The notes beneath the pieces were generated by a model that saw nothing but the letters and a program-made list of their open reading frames with translations, had not been told where the DNA came from and did not search any database. 64,000 bases of DNA from Bisbaumannia salifodinae (GTDB taxonomy: Bacteria > Pseudomonadota > Gammaproteobacteria > Pseudomonadales > Halomonadaceae). Made by a program: the position numbers and the translations under genes. The stretch is taken from the NCBI RefSeq assembly GCF_039522585.1, contig NZ_BAAADR010000002.1. One strand, given 5' to 3'. This document shows positions 1-7,659 of the stretch, in pieces (position 1 is the stretch's first letter; each line of letters opens with the position of its first letter).

Positions 1-852
1 CGCCAGCAGCGGCGCCGAGCCGGAGACGAAGAGGCGCATGTTAGACGCGGCATCGCGGTCGAGGCGCGGCGACTGCAGCAGCCGGGTATAGAAGGTGGGC
101 ACCCCCATCAGCACCGTGGCCCGGGGCATCAGCTCGATCAGTTGCTCCACGTCCAGTTTGGGCAGGAAGGTCATGGAGGCGCCCACGGTCAGGGTGATAT
201 TGCAGGCCACGAAGAGGCCGTGGGTATGGAAGATCGGCAGGGCATGCAGCAGGTGATCGTCGGCGGTGTAGTGCCAGGCCTCGGCCAGGGCGCGGCTATT
301 GGAGGCCAGGTTGGCGTGGCTGAGCATGGCGCCCTTGGAGCGCCCGGTGGTGCCGGAGGTGTAGAGGATCGCCGCCAGGTCGCGCTCGCCGATCTCGGCG
401 ATCTGCTCCCAGGGCTCGGCCCGATCGGCCTTCTCCAGCAGGCTGCCGTCGCCCTCGCTGCCCAGGCTCTCGACCCGGGGCACGCCGCAGGCGGCGGCCA
501 GCTGGCGGGCCTCCGCCAGGGCCCTGGGGCGGCACACATAGAGGCGCGGTTCGGCATCGCCCAGGAAGTACTCGATCTCGGCGCCGGTGTAGGCGGTATT
601 CAGCGGCAGGTAGACGGCGCCGACCTGCAGGCAGGCCAGGTAGAGCAGGATCGCCTCCGGGCTCTTGTCGACCTGCACCGCGACCCGCTCGCCGGGGCTG
701 ACGCCCAGCTCGCGCAGGGCGCCGGCCAGGCGCCGGGACCGTGCCTGGGCTTCGCCATAGGTGTATCCCTGGCCCTCCGGGGACTCAATCAGGGTCTTCT
801 CCGGCTGGCGCTGGAAGTGGGGCAGGAACTGCAGGTAGAGGTTGTGACTCAT
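1..852 (-). CDS. matB: Malonyl-CoA synthetase, AMP-binding family (3' part outside window)
   Basis: The reading frame begins MSHNLYLQFLPHFQRQPEK and runs off the left edge, so the C-terminal half is absent. It shows the ANL-superfamily phosphate-binding loop ILYTSGTTGRSKGAM and, further on, HALPIFHTHGLF, typical of acyl-CoA synthetases. A malonate substrate is inferred from the next gene, a malonyl-CoA decarboxylase 28 bases upstream; the pair matches the matAB arrangement, where MatB makes malonyl-CoA from malonate, CoA and ATP. The start has GAGAG in front. It is the third gene of a leftward operon with the AtoE-type carrier. A different short acyl-CoA synthetase is possible but less likely in this context. 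Confidence 0.85.
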   Translation of the reverse strand, partial: MSHNLYLQFLPHFQRQPEKTLIESPEGQGYTYGEAQARSRRLAGALRELGVSPGERVAVQVDKSPEAILLYLACLQVGAVYLPLNTAYTGAEIEYFLGDAEPRLYVCRPRALAEARQLAAACGVPRVESLGSEGDGSLLEKADRAEPWEQIAEIGERDLAAILYTSGTTGRSKGAMLSHANLASNSRALAEAWHYTADDHLLHALPIFHTHGLFVACNITLTVGASMTFLPKLDVEQLIELMPRATVLMGVPTFYTRLLQSPRLDRDAASNMRLFVSGSAPLLA

Positions 853-880
853 GGCGTTCTCTCTCGCGAAAAGCGGGGTG

Positions 881-2230
881 TCAGGCGTTATGGGGTGCGC
901 TCAGCAGCAGCCTGGCGCGACTCGCCAGGCGGCGCAGTTCATTGGGGCAGGCGACGCTGCCGTCGCGGCTGAAGGCCTCATGGTTCTGCTCGATGCGCTC
1001 CAGCTCGTAGCGGTAGTTGACCATCAGGCCATGGGCCTGGCGGCGTCCCTTGGCGGAGGTGTCGCCGGGCCAGTTGAGGCGGTGGAGGCTGGCGCCGTTG
1101 CCCAGGTGGAAGCGTGCCACCGGGTCCAGCGGCAGGCCGCTGCGGTGCTTGGCTTCCAGGAAGTAGTGGGCGGCCAGGGCGCGTAGCTCCGGTTCCAGGG
1201 CCTGGCGGGTGGCCTCGTCCTGCGCCCAGGCGTCGTCCGCCAGGGCCGCCTCGGCGGCGGGGGAGAGGCGGCACTGGCCCGCCTCCCGCACGCCATCCAG
1301 CCAGGCGGCGAAGCCGGGCACCGGCGACAGGGTGACGAACTGGGAGAGGTTGGGCAGTTCCCGCTTGAGTTCCTGCACCACCTGCTTGATCAGGAAGTTG
1401 CCGAAGGAGATACCCTTCAGGCCGCGCTGGCAGTTGCTGATGCTGTAGAAGACGGCGGTATCCGCCTCCTCGGCGGGCAGTTCCTCGCCATCCGCCAGGA
1501 TGGCCTGGATATTTCCGGGAATGCCGCGGCACAGCGCCACTTCCACGAAGATCAGCGGCTCGTCGCCGGTGGCCGGATGGAAGAAGGCGTAGCAGCGGCG
1601 ATCCTCCGGGTCGAGACGGCGGCGCAGGTCGCTCCAGTCGCGGATCTCATGCACCGCCTCGTAGTGGATCAGCTTCTCGAGGATGGCCGCCGGGGTGTTC
1701 CAGTCGATGCTCTCCAGCATCAGGAAGCCGCGGTTGAACCAGGAGCCGAAGAGGTGGGCGAAGTCGGCGTCCAGCGGCGCCAGCTCCGGGGCCTCCCTGA
1801 GCAGGCCGAGCAGGTCGGCGCGCATCTTGACCAGCTCATAGGTGCCGCCGGGACAGAGGTTGAGGCGTCGCAGCAGGCGTTGGCGGCGTGGCTCGCAGGC
1901 GGCGAAGAGGCGCTGCAGGGTGGCGTTGCCCTGGTCCTCCCGGTAGGCGGCATAGGCGGCGTGGATCGCCTCGGGGTCGGCGGCATACTCCTCGGCCAGC
2001 AGGCCGAAGAAGGCACGCCGCTGCTCGGCGTCCAGGCCCGCATAGTGGCTCAGCGCCTGCTGGGCGACGAGAATGCGCGAGGCCTCGCCGCCGGGCTGCA
2101 TCAGGGTCTCGCAGGCTAGGGTCAGGGCCGCCAGGTTCTGGGCCGGGGTCGCCGGCTCCTGGGTGCGGCGCCGGCCGCGGCTGACGATGCCGCTCAGCAG
2201 TTCCTGCAGGAAGTTTCGATTGGCGCTCAT
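881..2230 (-). CDS. matA: Malonyl-CoA decarboxylase
   Basis: 449 residues, close to the usual size of bacterial malonyl-CoA decarboxylases. The middle carries the family stretch FIEVALCRGIPGNIQAIL-like (seen as FVEVALCRGIPGNIQ) and YSISNCQRGLKGISFGNFLIKQ, followed by FVTLSPVPGFAAWL; the C-terminal part has HLGNGASLHRLNWPGD with a catalytic-type HxxNxA segment. It converts malonyl-CoA to acetyl-CoA and CO2, completing malonate use together with the synthetase downstream. The start follows GAGGAGGC. Cytosolic; no signal peptide or membrane segment is visible. Confidence 0.92.
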   Translation of the reverse strand: MSANRNFLQELLSGIVSRGRRRTQEPATPAQNLAALTLACETLMQPGGEASRILVAQQALSHYAGLDAEQRRAFFGLLAEEYAADPEAIHAAYAAYREDQGNATLQRLFAACEPRRQRLLRRLNLCPGGTYELVKMRADLLGLLREAPELAPLDADFAHLFGSWFNRGFLMLESIDWNTPAAILEKLIHYEAVHEIRDWSDLRRRLDPEDRRCYAFFHPATGDEPLIFVEVALCRGIPGNIQAILADGEELPAEEADTAVFYSISNCQRGLKGISFGNFLIKQVVQELKRELPNLSQFVTLSPVPGFAAWLDGVREAGQCRLSPAAEAALADDAWAQDEATRQALEPELRALAAHYFLEAKHRSGLPLDPVARFHLGNGASLHRLNWPGDTSAKGRRQAHGLMVNYRYELERIEQNHEAFSRDGSVACPNELRRLASRARLLLSAPHNA

Positions 2231-2258
2231 GTCCGCCTCCTCGTCGATGGCGCTTGGG

Positions 2259-3647
2259 TCATACCAGTAACAGTAGGCTGCCGGCGCAGAGTACGAAGAC
2301 CGCCAGCATCAGGATCGCCGTATAGCCCAGCACCTGGCCGACCTTGAGGCCGGTGATACCGAGCAGCGGCAGCAGCCAGAAGGGCTGAATCAGGTTGGTG
2401 AGCTGGTCGCCCATCATCACCGTCATCACCGCCACATGGCTGGGCAGGCCCAACTGGGCGGTGGCCTCGATGGCGATGGGCCCCTGTACCGCCCACTGGC
2501 CGCCGGCGGAGGGCACGGCGAAGTTGACCAGGGCGGCGCTGATCATCGACCACAGCGGGAAGGTGGTGGGGGTAGAGATGGCCACGAAGGCGTTGGAGAT
2601 CATCGCCAGCAGGCCGCTGCCCGCCATCAGGCCGAGGATGCCGGCATAGAAGGGGAACTGCAGGATGATGCCACCCACCGCGGCGCTGCCCTTGGCGATG
2701 GCGCGCCCGTAGTGACCCAGGGAGCCGTGCAGCAGCAGGCCCAGCATCAGCATGGTGAAGTTGAGCACATTGAGGTTGAGTCCCAGCACGCCGTTGTCGC
2801 CGATATAGCGCGCCACATAGAGCAGGCCGCCGGCGACGATCACGGCCATCAGCAGGCGACTGCGGTTGAAGCGCTCGGCGGGGGTCGCCGGCGCCTCGTC
2901 CACCTTGATGACTTCCTCCTCGCCCGCGATCTCCACCACCCGGCACCAGGAGGGGTGCAGGCTGGCCAGCAGCAGCGGGGTCATCAACAGGGTCAGGCCG
3001 ACGAAGACCAGGCTATAGGGCTGGAAGATGGTCTCGGAGAGGGGCAGTAGGCCGATCTGCTCCTCCAGGAAGTGTCCCGGGGTGTTGACCAGCAGGGCCG
3101 CGGAGCTGGAGAGGCCGGTCTGGGAGATCACCATGCCACCATAGGCCGCCGCGGCGATCAGCGGGAAGTGCGCCTTGAGGCCGCGGCGCTTGGCGGAGTG
3201 GGCCATGGCCTTGGCTAGGAAGGCGCCGACCACCAGGGCCACGCCCCAGTGCAGGAAGCCCAGCAGGCCGGTGGTGACCGCGGTCATGATGATGACGCCC
3301 TTGGCGCTCTGGGGGCGGTCGGCCAGCCAGCGCAGGGCGCGCTGCACCGGGGGCGCCGTGGCCAGGCCATAGCCGGTGACCACGATCAGCACCATCATCA
3401 TGCCGAAGGCGAGCAGGTTCCAGAAGCCGCCGTACCAGGCGTCGACCAGGGCGATGGGACCGTGGTCGGTGGCGACCAGGGCGGCCAGGTAGACCACCAG
3501 GGTCAGGGCCACGGCGATGGAGAAGGCGTCGGGAATCCAGCGAGTGCTGAAGGCGGCGACGCCCTCCCCCAGCCGTTGCATGGCGCGCTGCATGGGGCCG
3601 CCCTCTGTCGCTGGGGGGGTGTCAACCTTGAGGTCATGGGTGGACAT
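2259..3647 (-). CDS. AtoE-type short-chain fatty acid transporter
   Basis: About 462 residues with some 10-12 hydrophobic segments and the AtoE-family run GFWNLLAFGMMMVLIVVTGYGLA, plus VNFAVPSAGGQWAVQGPI near residue 370, typical of short-chain fatty acid/acetoacetate carriers. The longer frame opening upstream is unlikely: the start MSTHDLKV has GAGGAT placed 6-8 bases before it. First gene of the operon with malonyl-CoA decarboxylase and synthetase, so malonate or a related short acid is the inferred substrate. Classical malonate loci use a MatC-type carrier; finding an AtoE-type protein here is the odd feature. Confidence 0.85.
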   Translation of the reverse strand: MSTHDLKVDTPPATEGGPMQRAMQRLGEGVAAFSTRWIPDAFSIAVALTLVVYLAALVATDHGPIALVDAWYGGFWNLLAFGMMMVLIVVTGYGLATAPPVQRALRWLADRPQSAKGVIIMTAVTTGLLGFLHWGVALVVGAFLAKAMAHSAKRRGLKAHFPLIAAAAYGGMVISQTGLSSSAALLVNTPGHFLEEQIGLLPLSETIFQPYSLVFVGLTLLMTPLLLASLHPSWCRVVEIAGEEEVIKVDEAPATPAERFNRSRLLMAVIVAGGLLYVARYIGDNGVLGLNLNVLNFTMLMLGLLLHGSLGHYGRAIAKGSAAVGGIILQFPFYAGILGLMAGSGLLAMISNAFVAISTPTTFPLWSMISAALVNFAVPSAGGQWAVQGPIAIEATAQLGLPSHVAVMTVMMGDQLTNLIQPFWLLPLLGITGLKVGQVLGYTAILMLAVFVLCAGSLLLLV

Positions 3648-3708
3648 GCGGCTTATCCTCGTTGTCGTTATTGGTCGGGGAAGCTCTGTTAAATACACAG
3701 TGCCGAGT

Positions 3709-3722
3709 TGTTATATATAACA
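3709..3722. promoter_or_regulatory. 14-bp perfect palindrome, probable GntR operator
   Basis: TGTTATATATAACA is a perfect 14-bp palindrome in the 118-bp gap between the divergent AtoE-type carrier and the GntR gene. Its position near both starts fits an operator for the adjacent FadR/GntR-type regulator, and its AT-rich core could also overlap a -10 element. The assignment is inferred from position and symmetry only. Confidence 0.6.
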
Positions 3723-3765
3723 GATAGGGCCAAGATATAGATCTGTCAAGGAAGGAGTCGTGAAT

Positions 3766-4437
3766 ATGGCTACCGTTTCCCAGGCGCAACGCCTGCGCGC
3801 CCTGCTCGAGGACGCCATCGTCGAGGGGCGCTTCGCCCCCGGGGCACGCCTCGATCCCGAGGCCCTGGCCCGGGAGTACCAGTGCTCGCGCACGCCGATC
3901 CGCGAGGCCCTACAGCAGTTGGCCATGTCGGGCATGGTGCGGGTGGTGCCCAAGCGGGGCACCTTCGTGACCCAGCTCAGCGTCACCGAGCTGGTGGAGC
4001 GCTTCGAGGTGATGGCGGAACTGGAGGGGATGTGTGGCCGGTTGGCGGCGCGGCGCATCACCGAGTCGGAGCTGGCCGCCCTGCGCGAGGCCCACGAGGC
4101 GTGCCGGGCCCGGGTCGAGGCGGGGGACGCCAACGGCTACTACTACGAGAACGGCATCTTCCACCAGCGCATCTACGAGGCCAGCCATAACGGCTTCCTG
4201 ACCCAGGAGGCGGCGCGGCTACACGCGGTGCTGCAGCCCTACCGGCGCATGCAGCTGCAGGTGCGCCACCGCCTGCAGGGCTCCTTCGCCGAGCACGAGG
4301 CGGTGGTGGCGGCCATCGCCGAGGGCGACGAGGCCCGGGCCGAGGCGCTGCTGCGCGACCATGTGGTGATCCAGGGCGAGCGCTTCAACGATCTGGTGGC
4401 CTCGGTGCAGAGCCTGCAGCAAGGGCAGCGGGCCTAG
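3766..4437 (+). CDS. GntR/FadR-family regulator, MatR-like
   Basis: 223 residues. N-terminal winged helix: LRALLEDAIVEGRFAPGARL, then the GntR recognition signature CSRTPIREALQQLAMSGMV; the C-terminal alpha-helical FCD domain holds the usual metal/ligand histidines (NGIFHQRIYEASHN, FAEHEAVVAAI). GAAGGAG sits 8 bases before ATG 3766; a GTG at 3760 is in frame but too close to that ribosome site. Divergent from the malonate operon, the same arrangement as MatR with matAB in rhizobia, so it is probably the malonate-responsive regulator acting at the palindrome between the genes. The effector is an inference. Confidence 0.85.
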   Translation: MATVSQAQRLRALLEDAIVEGRFAPGARLDPEALAREYQCSRTPIREALQQLAMSGMVRVVPKRGTFVTQLSVTELVERFEVMAELEGMCGRLAARRITESELAALREAHEACRARVEAGDANGYYYENGIFHQRIYEASHNGFLTQEAARLHAVLQPYRRMQLQVRHRLQGSFAEHEAVVAAIAEGDEARAEALLRDHVVIQGERFNDLVASVQSLQQGQRA

Positions 4438-4464
4438 CGGCCGGGCCCGCCGCCAAGGGCCATC

Positions 4465-4480
4465 GCGCACTAAAGTGTGC
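4465..4480. repeat. Short REP-like hairpin
   Basis: GCGCACTAAAGTGTGC followed by TCCTAC forms a small stem-loop about 30 bases after the GntR stop codon. Similar 'stem plus CTCCTAC' singlets are common intergenic repeats in Halomonas and Pseudomonas relatives. It could act as a weak terminator. Only one copy is seen here. Confidence 0.35.
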
Positions 4481-4515
4481 TCCTACTTTGAGGTGGGTCA
4501 GGATGGCGAGTCCGG

Positions 4516-4747
4516 CTATTGCCGCCGGCATAGGGCAACCAGCCTGGCCTTGGAGGGGATACCAAGAGAGCTGGCATGGGGTTGCCAACGCTCGATCATT
4601 GTCGCCGGCATAGGGCAACTAGCCGGGTTTTCGAGGGGATGCCCGTAGCACTGGAGTGAGTGCATAGGCCCCTGGGCCTGGGCATGTGCCGCCGGGCTAT
4701 TGCCGCCGGCATAGGGCGACCAGGCGAGCTTTCGAGGGCACGCCCAG
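4516..4747 (-). repeat. Tandem copies of the luxR 3' end (3 copies including the gene)
   Basis: The last codons of the LuxR-type gene (…PSKARLVALCRRQ, stop) occur three times: in the gene (stop at 4697, TAG) and in two downstream copies (stops at 4596, TGA, and 4516, TAG), spaced 101 and 80 bp. Each copy keeps a reading frame G-(V/I)-PSK-(A/T)-RLVALCRRQ. Nearly all base differences are synonymous (for example CGC/CGG/AGG for Arg, GTC/GTT for Val); only V to I and A to T change the protein. The copies lack their own start, so as they stand they are untranslated. Confidence 0.85.
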
Positions 4748-5461
4748 CTTGGCATAGGCCCGCTTGCGGTAGGTCTCGGCGGTGGAGAGGGCGACCTCCA
4801 GCTCCAGGGCGGCGCTCTTGAGGGTATGGCCGCGCAGCAGGCGCAGGCAGAGCTGGCGCTCGCGCTCCGAGAGGGGCGCCAGCACCGCCGCCTCCTCCGG
4901 GGTGAGGCGCGCCTCGGCCGGGCGCGGGGCGCCATAGTGGCGGCGGATCAGGCTGGCCAGCAGCGGCGCCAGGGCATCGAGGGTGGTCAGGTCGTCGGCG
5001 TCGAAGGGGCCCGCCTCGCGGCCCCGGTAGAGGTTGAGGGTATAGGCGCCCTCGGCCTCGCGCAGGGTCAGGGCCACCTTGTCCACCAGGTCGGGGAAGG
5101 CGAACAGGGGCCCCCGGTAGGTCTCCGGCATCGCTTCGGCGCGCATCGGCGCCAGCTCCAGCGACGGCGAGGCGGCCTCCGCCAGGCGCCGGTAGTTGGG
5201 GTCGTGGCGAAAGAGCCCCTGGGTATAGAGGCGCGCCAGGCGGTCGGCCAGGCGCGGCTGGCGGGCGTTGTCGGCCAGCAGGCAGTCGACCCCCTCGGCG
5301 GCGTCGTAGGCGAAGATCATGCACTGCTCGATGCGTGCCCCCGCCCGCAGCAGGGCCAGCAGGCGCCCCTCGAAGTCGGCGCCGCCCAGGGCCTCGACGC
5401 AGTCGGCCACCCCGGCCAGCAGGGCGGGCCAGTGATCGGGTGGCGGTGTGGGTTGGGTCAT
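4697..5461 (-). CDS. LuxR-type transcriptional regulator
   Basis: 254 residues. The C-terminal 60 carry a LuxR/FixJ helix-turn-helix (LSERERQLCLRLLRGHTLKS … LSTAETYRKRAYAKLGVPSK). The N-terminal part is an unassigned ligand- or signal-sensing region, with no receiver aspartate pattern or autoinducer-domain signature that I can recognise. ATG 5461 has GAGGAGAG in front; an upstream in-frame extension runs through a repeat hairpin and is rejected. Divergent (100 bp) from the flavin hydroxylase operon, so it probably controls that operon. Its 3' end is followed by two extra copies of its own last codons. Confidence 0.85.
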   Translation of the reverse strand: MTQPTPPPDHWPALLAGVADCVEALGGADFEGRLLALLRAGARIEQCMIFAYDAAEGVDCLLADNARQPRLADRLARLYTQGLFRHDPNYRRLAEAASPSLELAPMRAEAMPETYRGPLFAFPDLVDKVALTLREAEGAYTLNLYRGREAGPFDADDLTTLDALAPLLASLIRRHYGAPRPAEARLTPEEAAVLAPLSERERQLCLRLLRGHTLKSAALELEVALSTAETYRKRAYAKLGVPSKARLVALCRRQ

Positions 5462-5479
5462 AAGGCTCTCCTCGGGATG

Positions 5480-5506
5480 GCCTGTCCCGGCTTTTGCGGG
5501 ACAGGC
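5480..5506. repeat. REP-like hairpin of the 'PAKAG' type
   Basis: GCCTGTCCCG, loop GCTTTTG, CGGGACAGGC: a perfect 10-bp stem. Read on the minus strand it encodes CPAKAGTGHP, the telltale translation of the widespread CCCGCNAAAGCNGGG palindromic intergenic repeats. It lies in the gap between the divergent luxR and hydroxylase genes, within the luxR leader about 20 bases upstream of its start codon. Confidence 0.55.
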
Positions 5507-5561
5507 GGACATGGCGGCGCAGGGTAGGCTGGTCTCCACAACCCTAACAATGGAGCCGCCC

Positions 5562-7220
5562 ATGCGACCCGCCGGACGCGCCGAGATCGATTCGCTCTAC
5601 TTCGATTATCCGCATTTCCCCTTCGTTCGTCCCCCCGAGCTGGACGGCGAGGTGCGCCGCCACCGGGTGGCCATCGTCGGCGCCGGCCCGGTGGGCGTGA
5701 CCGCCGCCCTGGAGCTGGCCCGTCACGGCATCGACTGCGTGGTGCTGGACGACAAGGCCACCGTCAACGACGGTTCCCGGGCCATCTGCCTCTCCCGCCA
5801 CAGCCTGGAGATCCTCCAGCAACTGGGCGTCGATCAGCGTTTCGCCGCCAAGGGACTGGGCTGGACCCGGGGGCGTACCTACTTCCGCGACCGAGAGATC
5901 TACCGCTTCGAGATGCCCCACTCGGATCAGGAGCGTTTCCTGCCGATGGTCAACCTGCAGCAGCAGTATATCGAGCAGTTCCTGATCGACCAGGCCGCCG
6001 AGAGCGAGCGGGTGGAGTTGCGCTGGCAGAGCGCGGTCAGTGGCGTCAGCCAGGACGCCGACGGCGTCACCCTGACGGTCAGCACGCCCGAGGGCGACTA
6101 TGCGCTGGCCTGCGATTATCTGCTGGCCGCCGATGGCGCCCGCAGCGTGGTGCGCAAGGCCCTCGGCCTGGCGCTGCACGGCGAGGCCTACGAGGGGCGC
6201 TACGTGATCGCCGATGTGCGTCTCGAGTCCGGCTTCCCCACCGAGCGCCGCGCCTTCTTCCACTCGGCGGCGCTGCCCGAGGCCACCATCCTGGTTCACA
6301 AGCAGCCCGACGATATCTGGCGCATCGACTACCAGTTGGGCCCCGACGAGGACCCCGAAGCGGCGGTTCGGGAAGAGGTGATCCGCGATAGGGTAGAGCT
6401 GATTCTCCGCGAGGTGATGCAGGAGACCGGCGACTGGGAGCTGGAGTGGTGGAGCCTCTACAAGGCCCATACGCTGGCGCTGGACGACTACCGCCATGGG
6501 CGGGTGCTATTTATCGGCGACAGCGCCCACCTGGTGCCCATCTTCGGGGTGCGCGGCCTCAACAACGGCCTGGCCGATGCGGTCAATGCCGCCTGGAAGC
6601 TGGCCTGGGTACTCCGGGGCCGGGCGCCGGAGCGGCTGCTCGATAGCTACACCCCGGAGCGGCGCGGCGCCACCCTGGACGTCTTCGCCAATGCCGGCAA
6701 GAGCACCCGCTTTATGACGCCGCCGAGCCGTGGCCACCACCTGATGCGCGACGCCGCCCTGGCCCTGGCGCTGGATAACGACTATGCCAGCCCCTTCGCC
6801 GACCCCCGCCAGGTGACCCCCTACACCTATGCCGAGAGCCCCCTGACCCTGGCCGACCGGGATGCCTTCGCCGCCGGCCCCCGGCCCGGGGCGCCGCTGA
6901 TCAACCGCCGCCTGGGCGATGACGACTTCCTGCTCGACCACCTGGGCGAGGGCTTCGGCCTGCTGCTGTTCGGCGAGGCGGGCCCTGAGCTTGCCGCCGC
7001 CCTGGGCGAGCATCCGCAACTCGCGGTGCTGCACCTGGGCGTGGAGGACTCCACCCTGGGGCGGGCCCTGCCCGGCGATGCGGCCCTCTTCGCCGCCTAC
7101 GGTGCCGAGCCAGGCAGCGCCTACCTGGTGCGCCCGGACCGCCACCTGGTGGCGCGCTGGAAGCGCCCCACCGCCGCCGACCTGAACGACGCCCTGATCA
7201 CCGCCCTGGGAGGCGCCTGA
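5562..7220 (+). CDS. FAD-dependent aromatic hydroxylase, MhaA/MhpA-like
   Basis: 552 residues. N-terminal Rossmann fold VAIVGAGPVGVTAALELARHG, the DG motif LLAADGARSVVRKALGL and the C-terminal flavin motif VLFIGDSAHLVPIFGVRGLNNG place it with class A flavoprotein hydroxylases acting on phenols (3-hydroxyphenylacetate or 3-hydroxyphenylpropionate type). ATG 5562 is preceded by GGAG at 6 bases; longer in-frame starts run into the intergenic repeat. It is followed by a DUF2783 protein, as is its paralogue at 18.4-20.1 kb. Two-component 3-hydroxyphenylacetate hydroxylases have exactly this large flavoprotein plus small coupling protein layout. The substrate here is unknown. Confidence 0.85.
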   Translation: MRPAGRAEIDSLYFDYPHFPFVRPPELDGEVRRHRVAIVGAGPVGVTAALELARHGIDCVVLDDKATVNDGSRAICLSRHSLEILQQLGVDQRFAAKGLGWTRGRTYFRDREIYRFEMPHSDQERFLPMVNLQQQYIEQFLIDQAAESERVELRWQSAVSGVSQDADGVTLTVSTPEGDYALACDYLLAADGARSVVRKALGLALHGEAYEGRYVIADVRLESGFPTERRAFFHSAALPEATILVHKQPDDIWRIDYQLGPDEDPEAAVREEVIRDRVELILREVMQETGDWELEWWSLYKAHTLALDDYRHGRVLFIGDSAHLVPIFGVRGLNNGLADAVNAAWKLAWVLRGRAPERLLDSYTPERRGATLDVFANAGKSTRFMTPPSRGHHLMRDAALALALDNDYASPFADPRQVTPYTYAESPLTLADRDAFAAGPRPGAPLINRRLGDDDFLLDHLGEGFGLLLFGEAGPELAAALGEHPQLAVLHLGVEDSTLGRALPGDAALFAAYGAEPGSAYLVRPDRHLVARWKRPTAADLNDALITALGGA

Positions 7221-7222
7221 CC

Positions 7223-7297
7223 ATGACCGCATCGACACTGCCCTTCGCCGACCTTGACTCGAGTGAGGCCCTGACCACCGCCCTGGGAGACGCCTGA
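7223..7297 (+). CDS. 24-residue chimeric mini-ORF in the junction repeat
   Basis: The ATG lies 2 bases after the hydroxylase stop codon. The peptide starts MTASTLPFADLD, matching the N-terminus of the DUF2783 protein, and ends SSEALTTALGDA, matching the C-terminus of the hydroxylase. It is a product of the 77-bp duplication. The tight stop-to-start spacing would allow translational coupling, but there is no evidence that it is made or functional. Confidence 0.3.
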   Translation: MTASTLPFADLDSSEALTTALGDA

Positions 7298-7299
7298 TC

Positions 7300-7374
7300 A
7301 TGACCACTTCGACACTGTCCTTCGCCGACCTTGATCTAAATGAGGCCCTGACCATCGCCCTGGGAGACGCCTGA
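7300..7374 (+). CDS. Second 24-residue chimeric mini-ORF in the junction repeat
   Basis: Starts MTTSTLSFADLD and ends LNEALTIALGDA, again a fusion of the downstream protein's N-terminus with the upstream protein's C-terminus. It begins 2 bases after the previous mini-ORF and stops 2 bases before the DUF2783 start, so all four frames form a chain with the same 2-base gap. Differences from the first mini-ORF leave the frame open. Expression is unknown. Confidence 0.3.
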   Translation: MTTSTLSFADLDLNEALTIALGDA

Positions 7375-7376
7375 CC

Positions 7377-7580
7377 ATGACCGCACCGACACTGCCCTTC
7401 GCCGACCTGGAGCGGGTCTACGAGCGCCTGGCCGAGACCCTGGATGCCCTGCCCGAGGCCCAGGAGACCCCTTTCCTGGCCCAGCTGGCGCTGGCCCTGG
7501 CTCACCGCATCCCCGACTTGAGCGAGGTGGAGGCAGCCATTATGGAGGCCAGGCGCGCCAGCGAGGATGCCGATAAGTGA
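7377..7580 (+). CDS. Small DUF2783 protein, MhaB-like coupling protein
   Basis: 67 residues, helical, with the pattern FADLERVYERLAE … LALALAHRIPDLSEVEAAI. It aligns by eye with the DUF2783 protein at 18.2 kb (DAFYAALTELHRE … LLLANHVGDQAVLEEAL), which also accompanies a flavin hydroxylase. In two-component 3-hydroxyphenylacetate hydroxylases the small partner has this size and is required for productive hydroxylation; that role is inferred here. Its start lies in the last 77-bp repeat unit, so the ribosome-binding context was duplicated together with it. Confidence 0.7.
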   Translation: MTAPTLPFADLERVYERLAETLDALPEAQETPFLAQLALALAHRIPDLSEVEAAIMEARRASEDADK

Positions 7581-7659
7581 GCGTTCACTGACCTGGATCA
7601 AGGCATGGCGGCGGCCGGGTGCCGATACTGAGACTATCCCCGCCACGGAGATCGTCGCC

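Larger units (their letters stand above)
7191..7409 (+). repeat. 77-bp tandem repeat across a stop/start junction (3 units)
   Basis: Three imperfect copies begin at 7191, 7268 and 7345, an exact 77-bp period. Each unit contains the end of the hydroxylase frame (ALxxALGxA, stop TGA), then CC or TC, then ATG and the first codons of the small downstream gene (MTxxTLxFADL). The first unit starts within the hydroxylase and the last runs into the DUF2783 gene, so the array is a duplicated gene junction. Confidence 0.9.

Noticed and set aside
7567..7659. Longer start for the DUF6455 protein
   Set aside because: It would overlap the DUF2783 gene in another frame and adds non-family sequence; ATG 7660 has a ribosome site.
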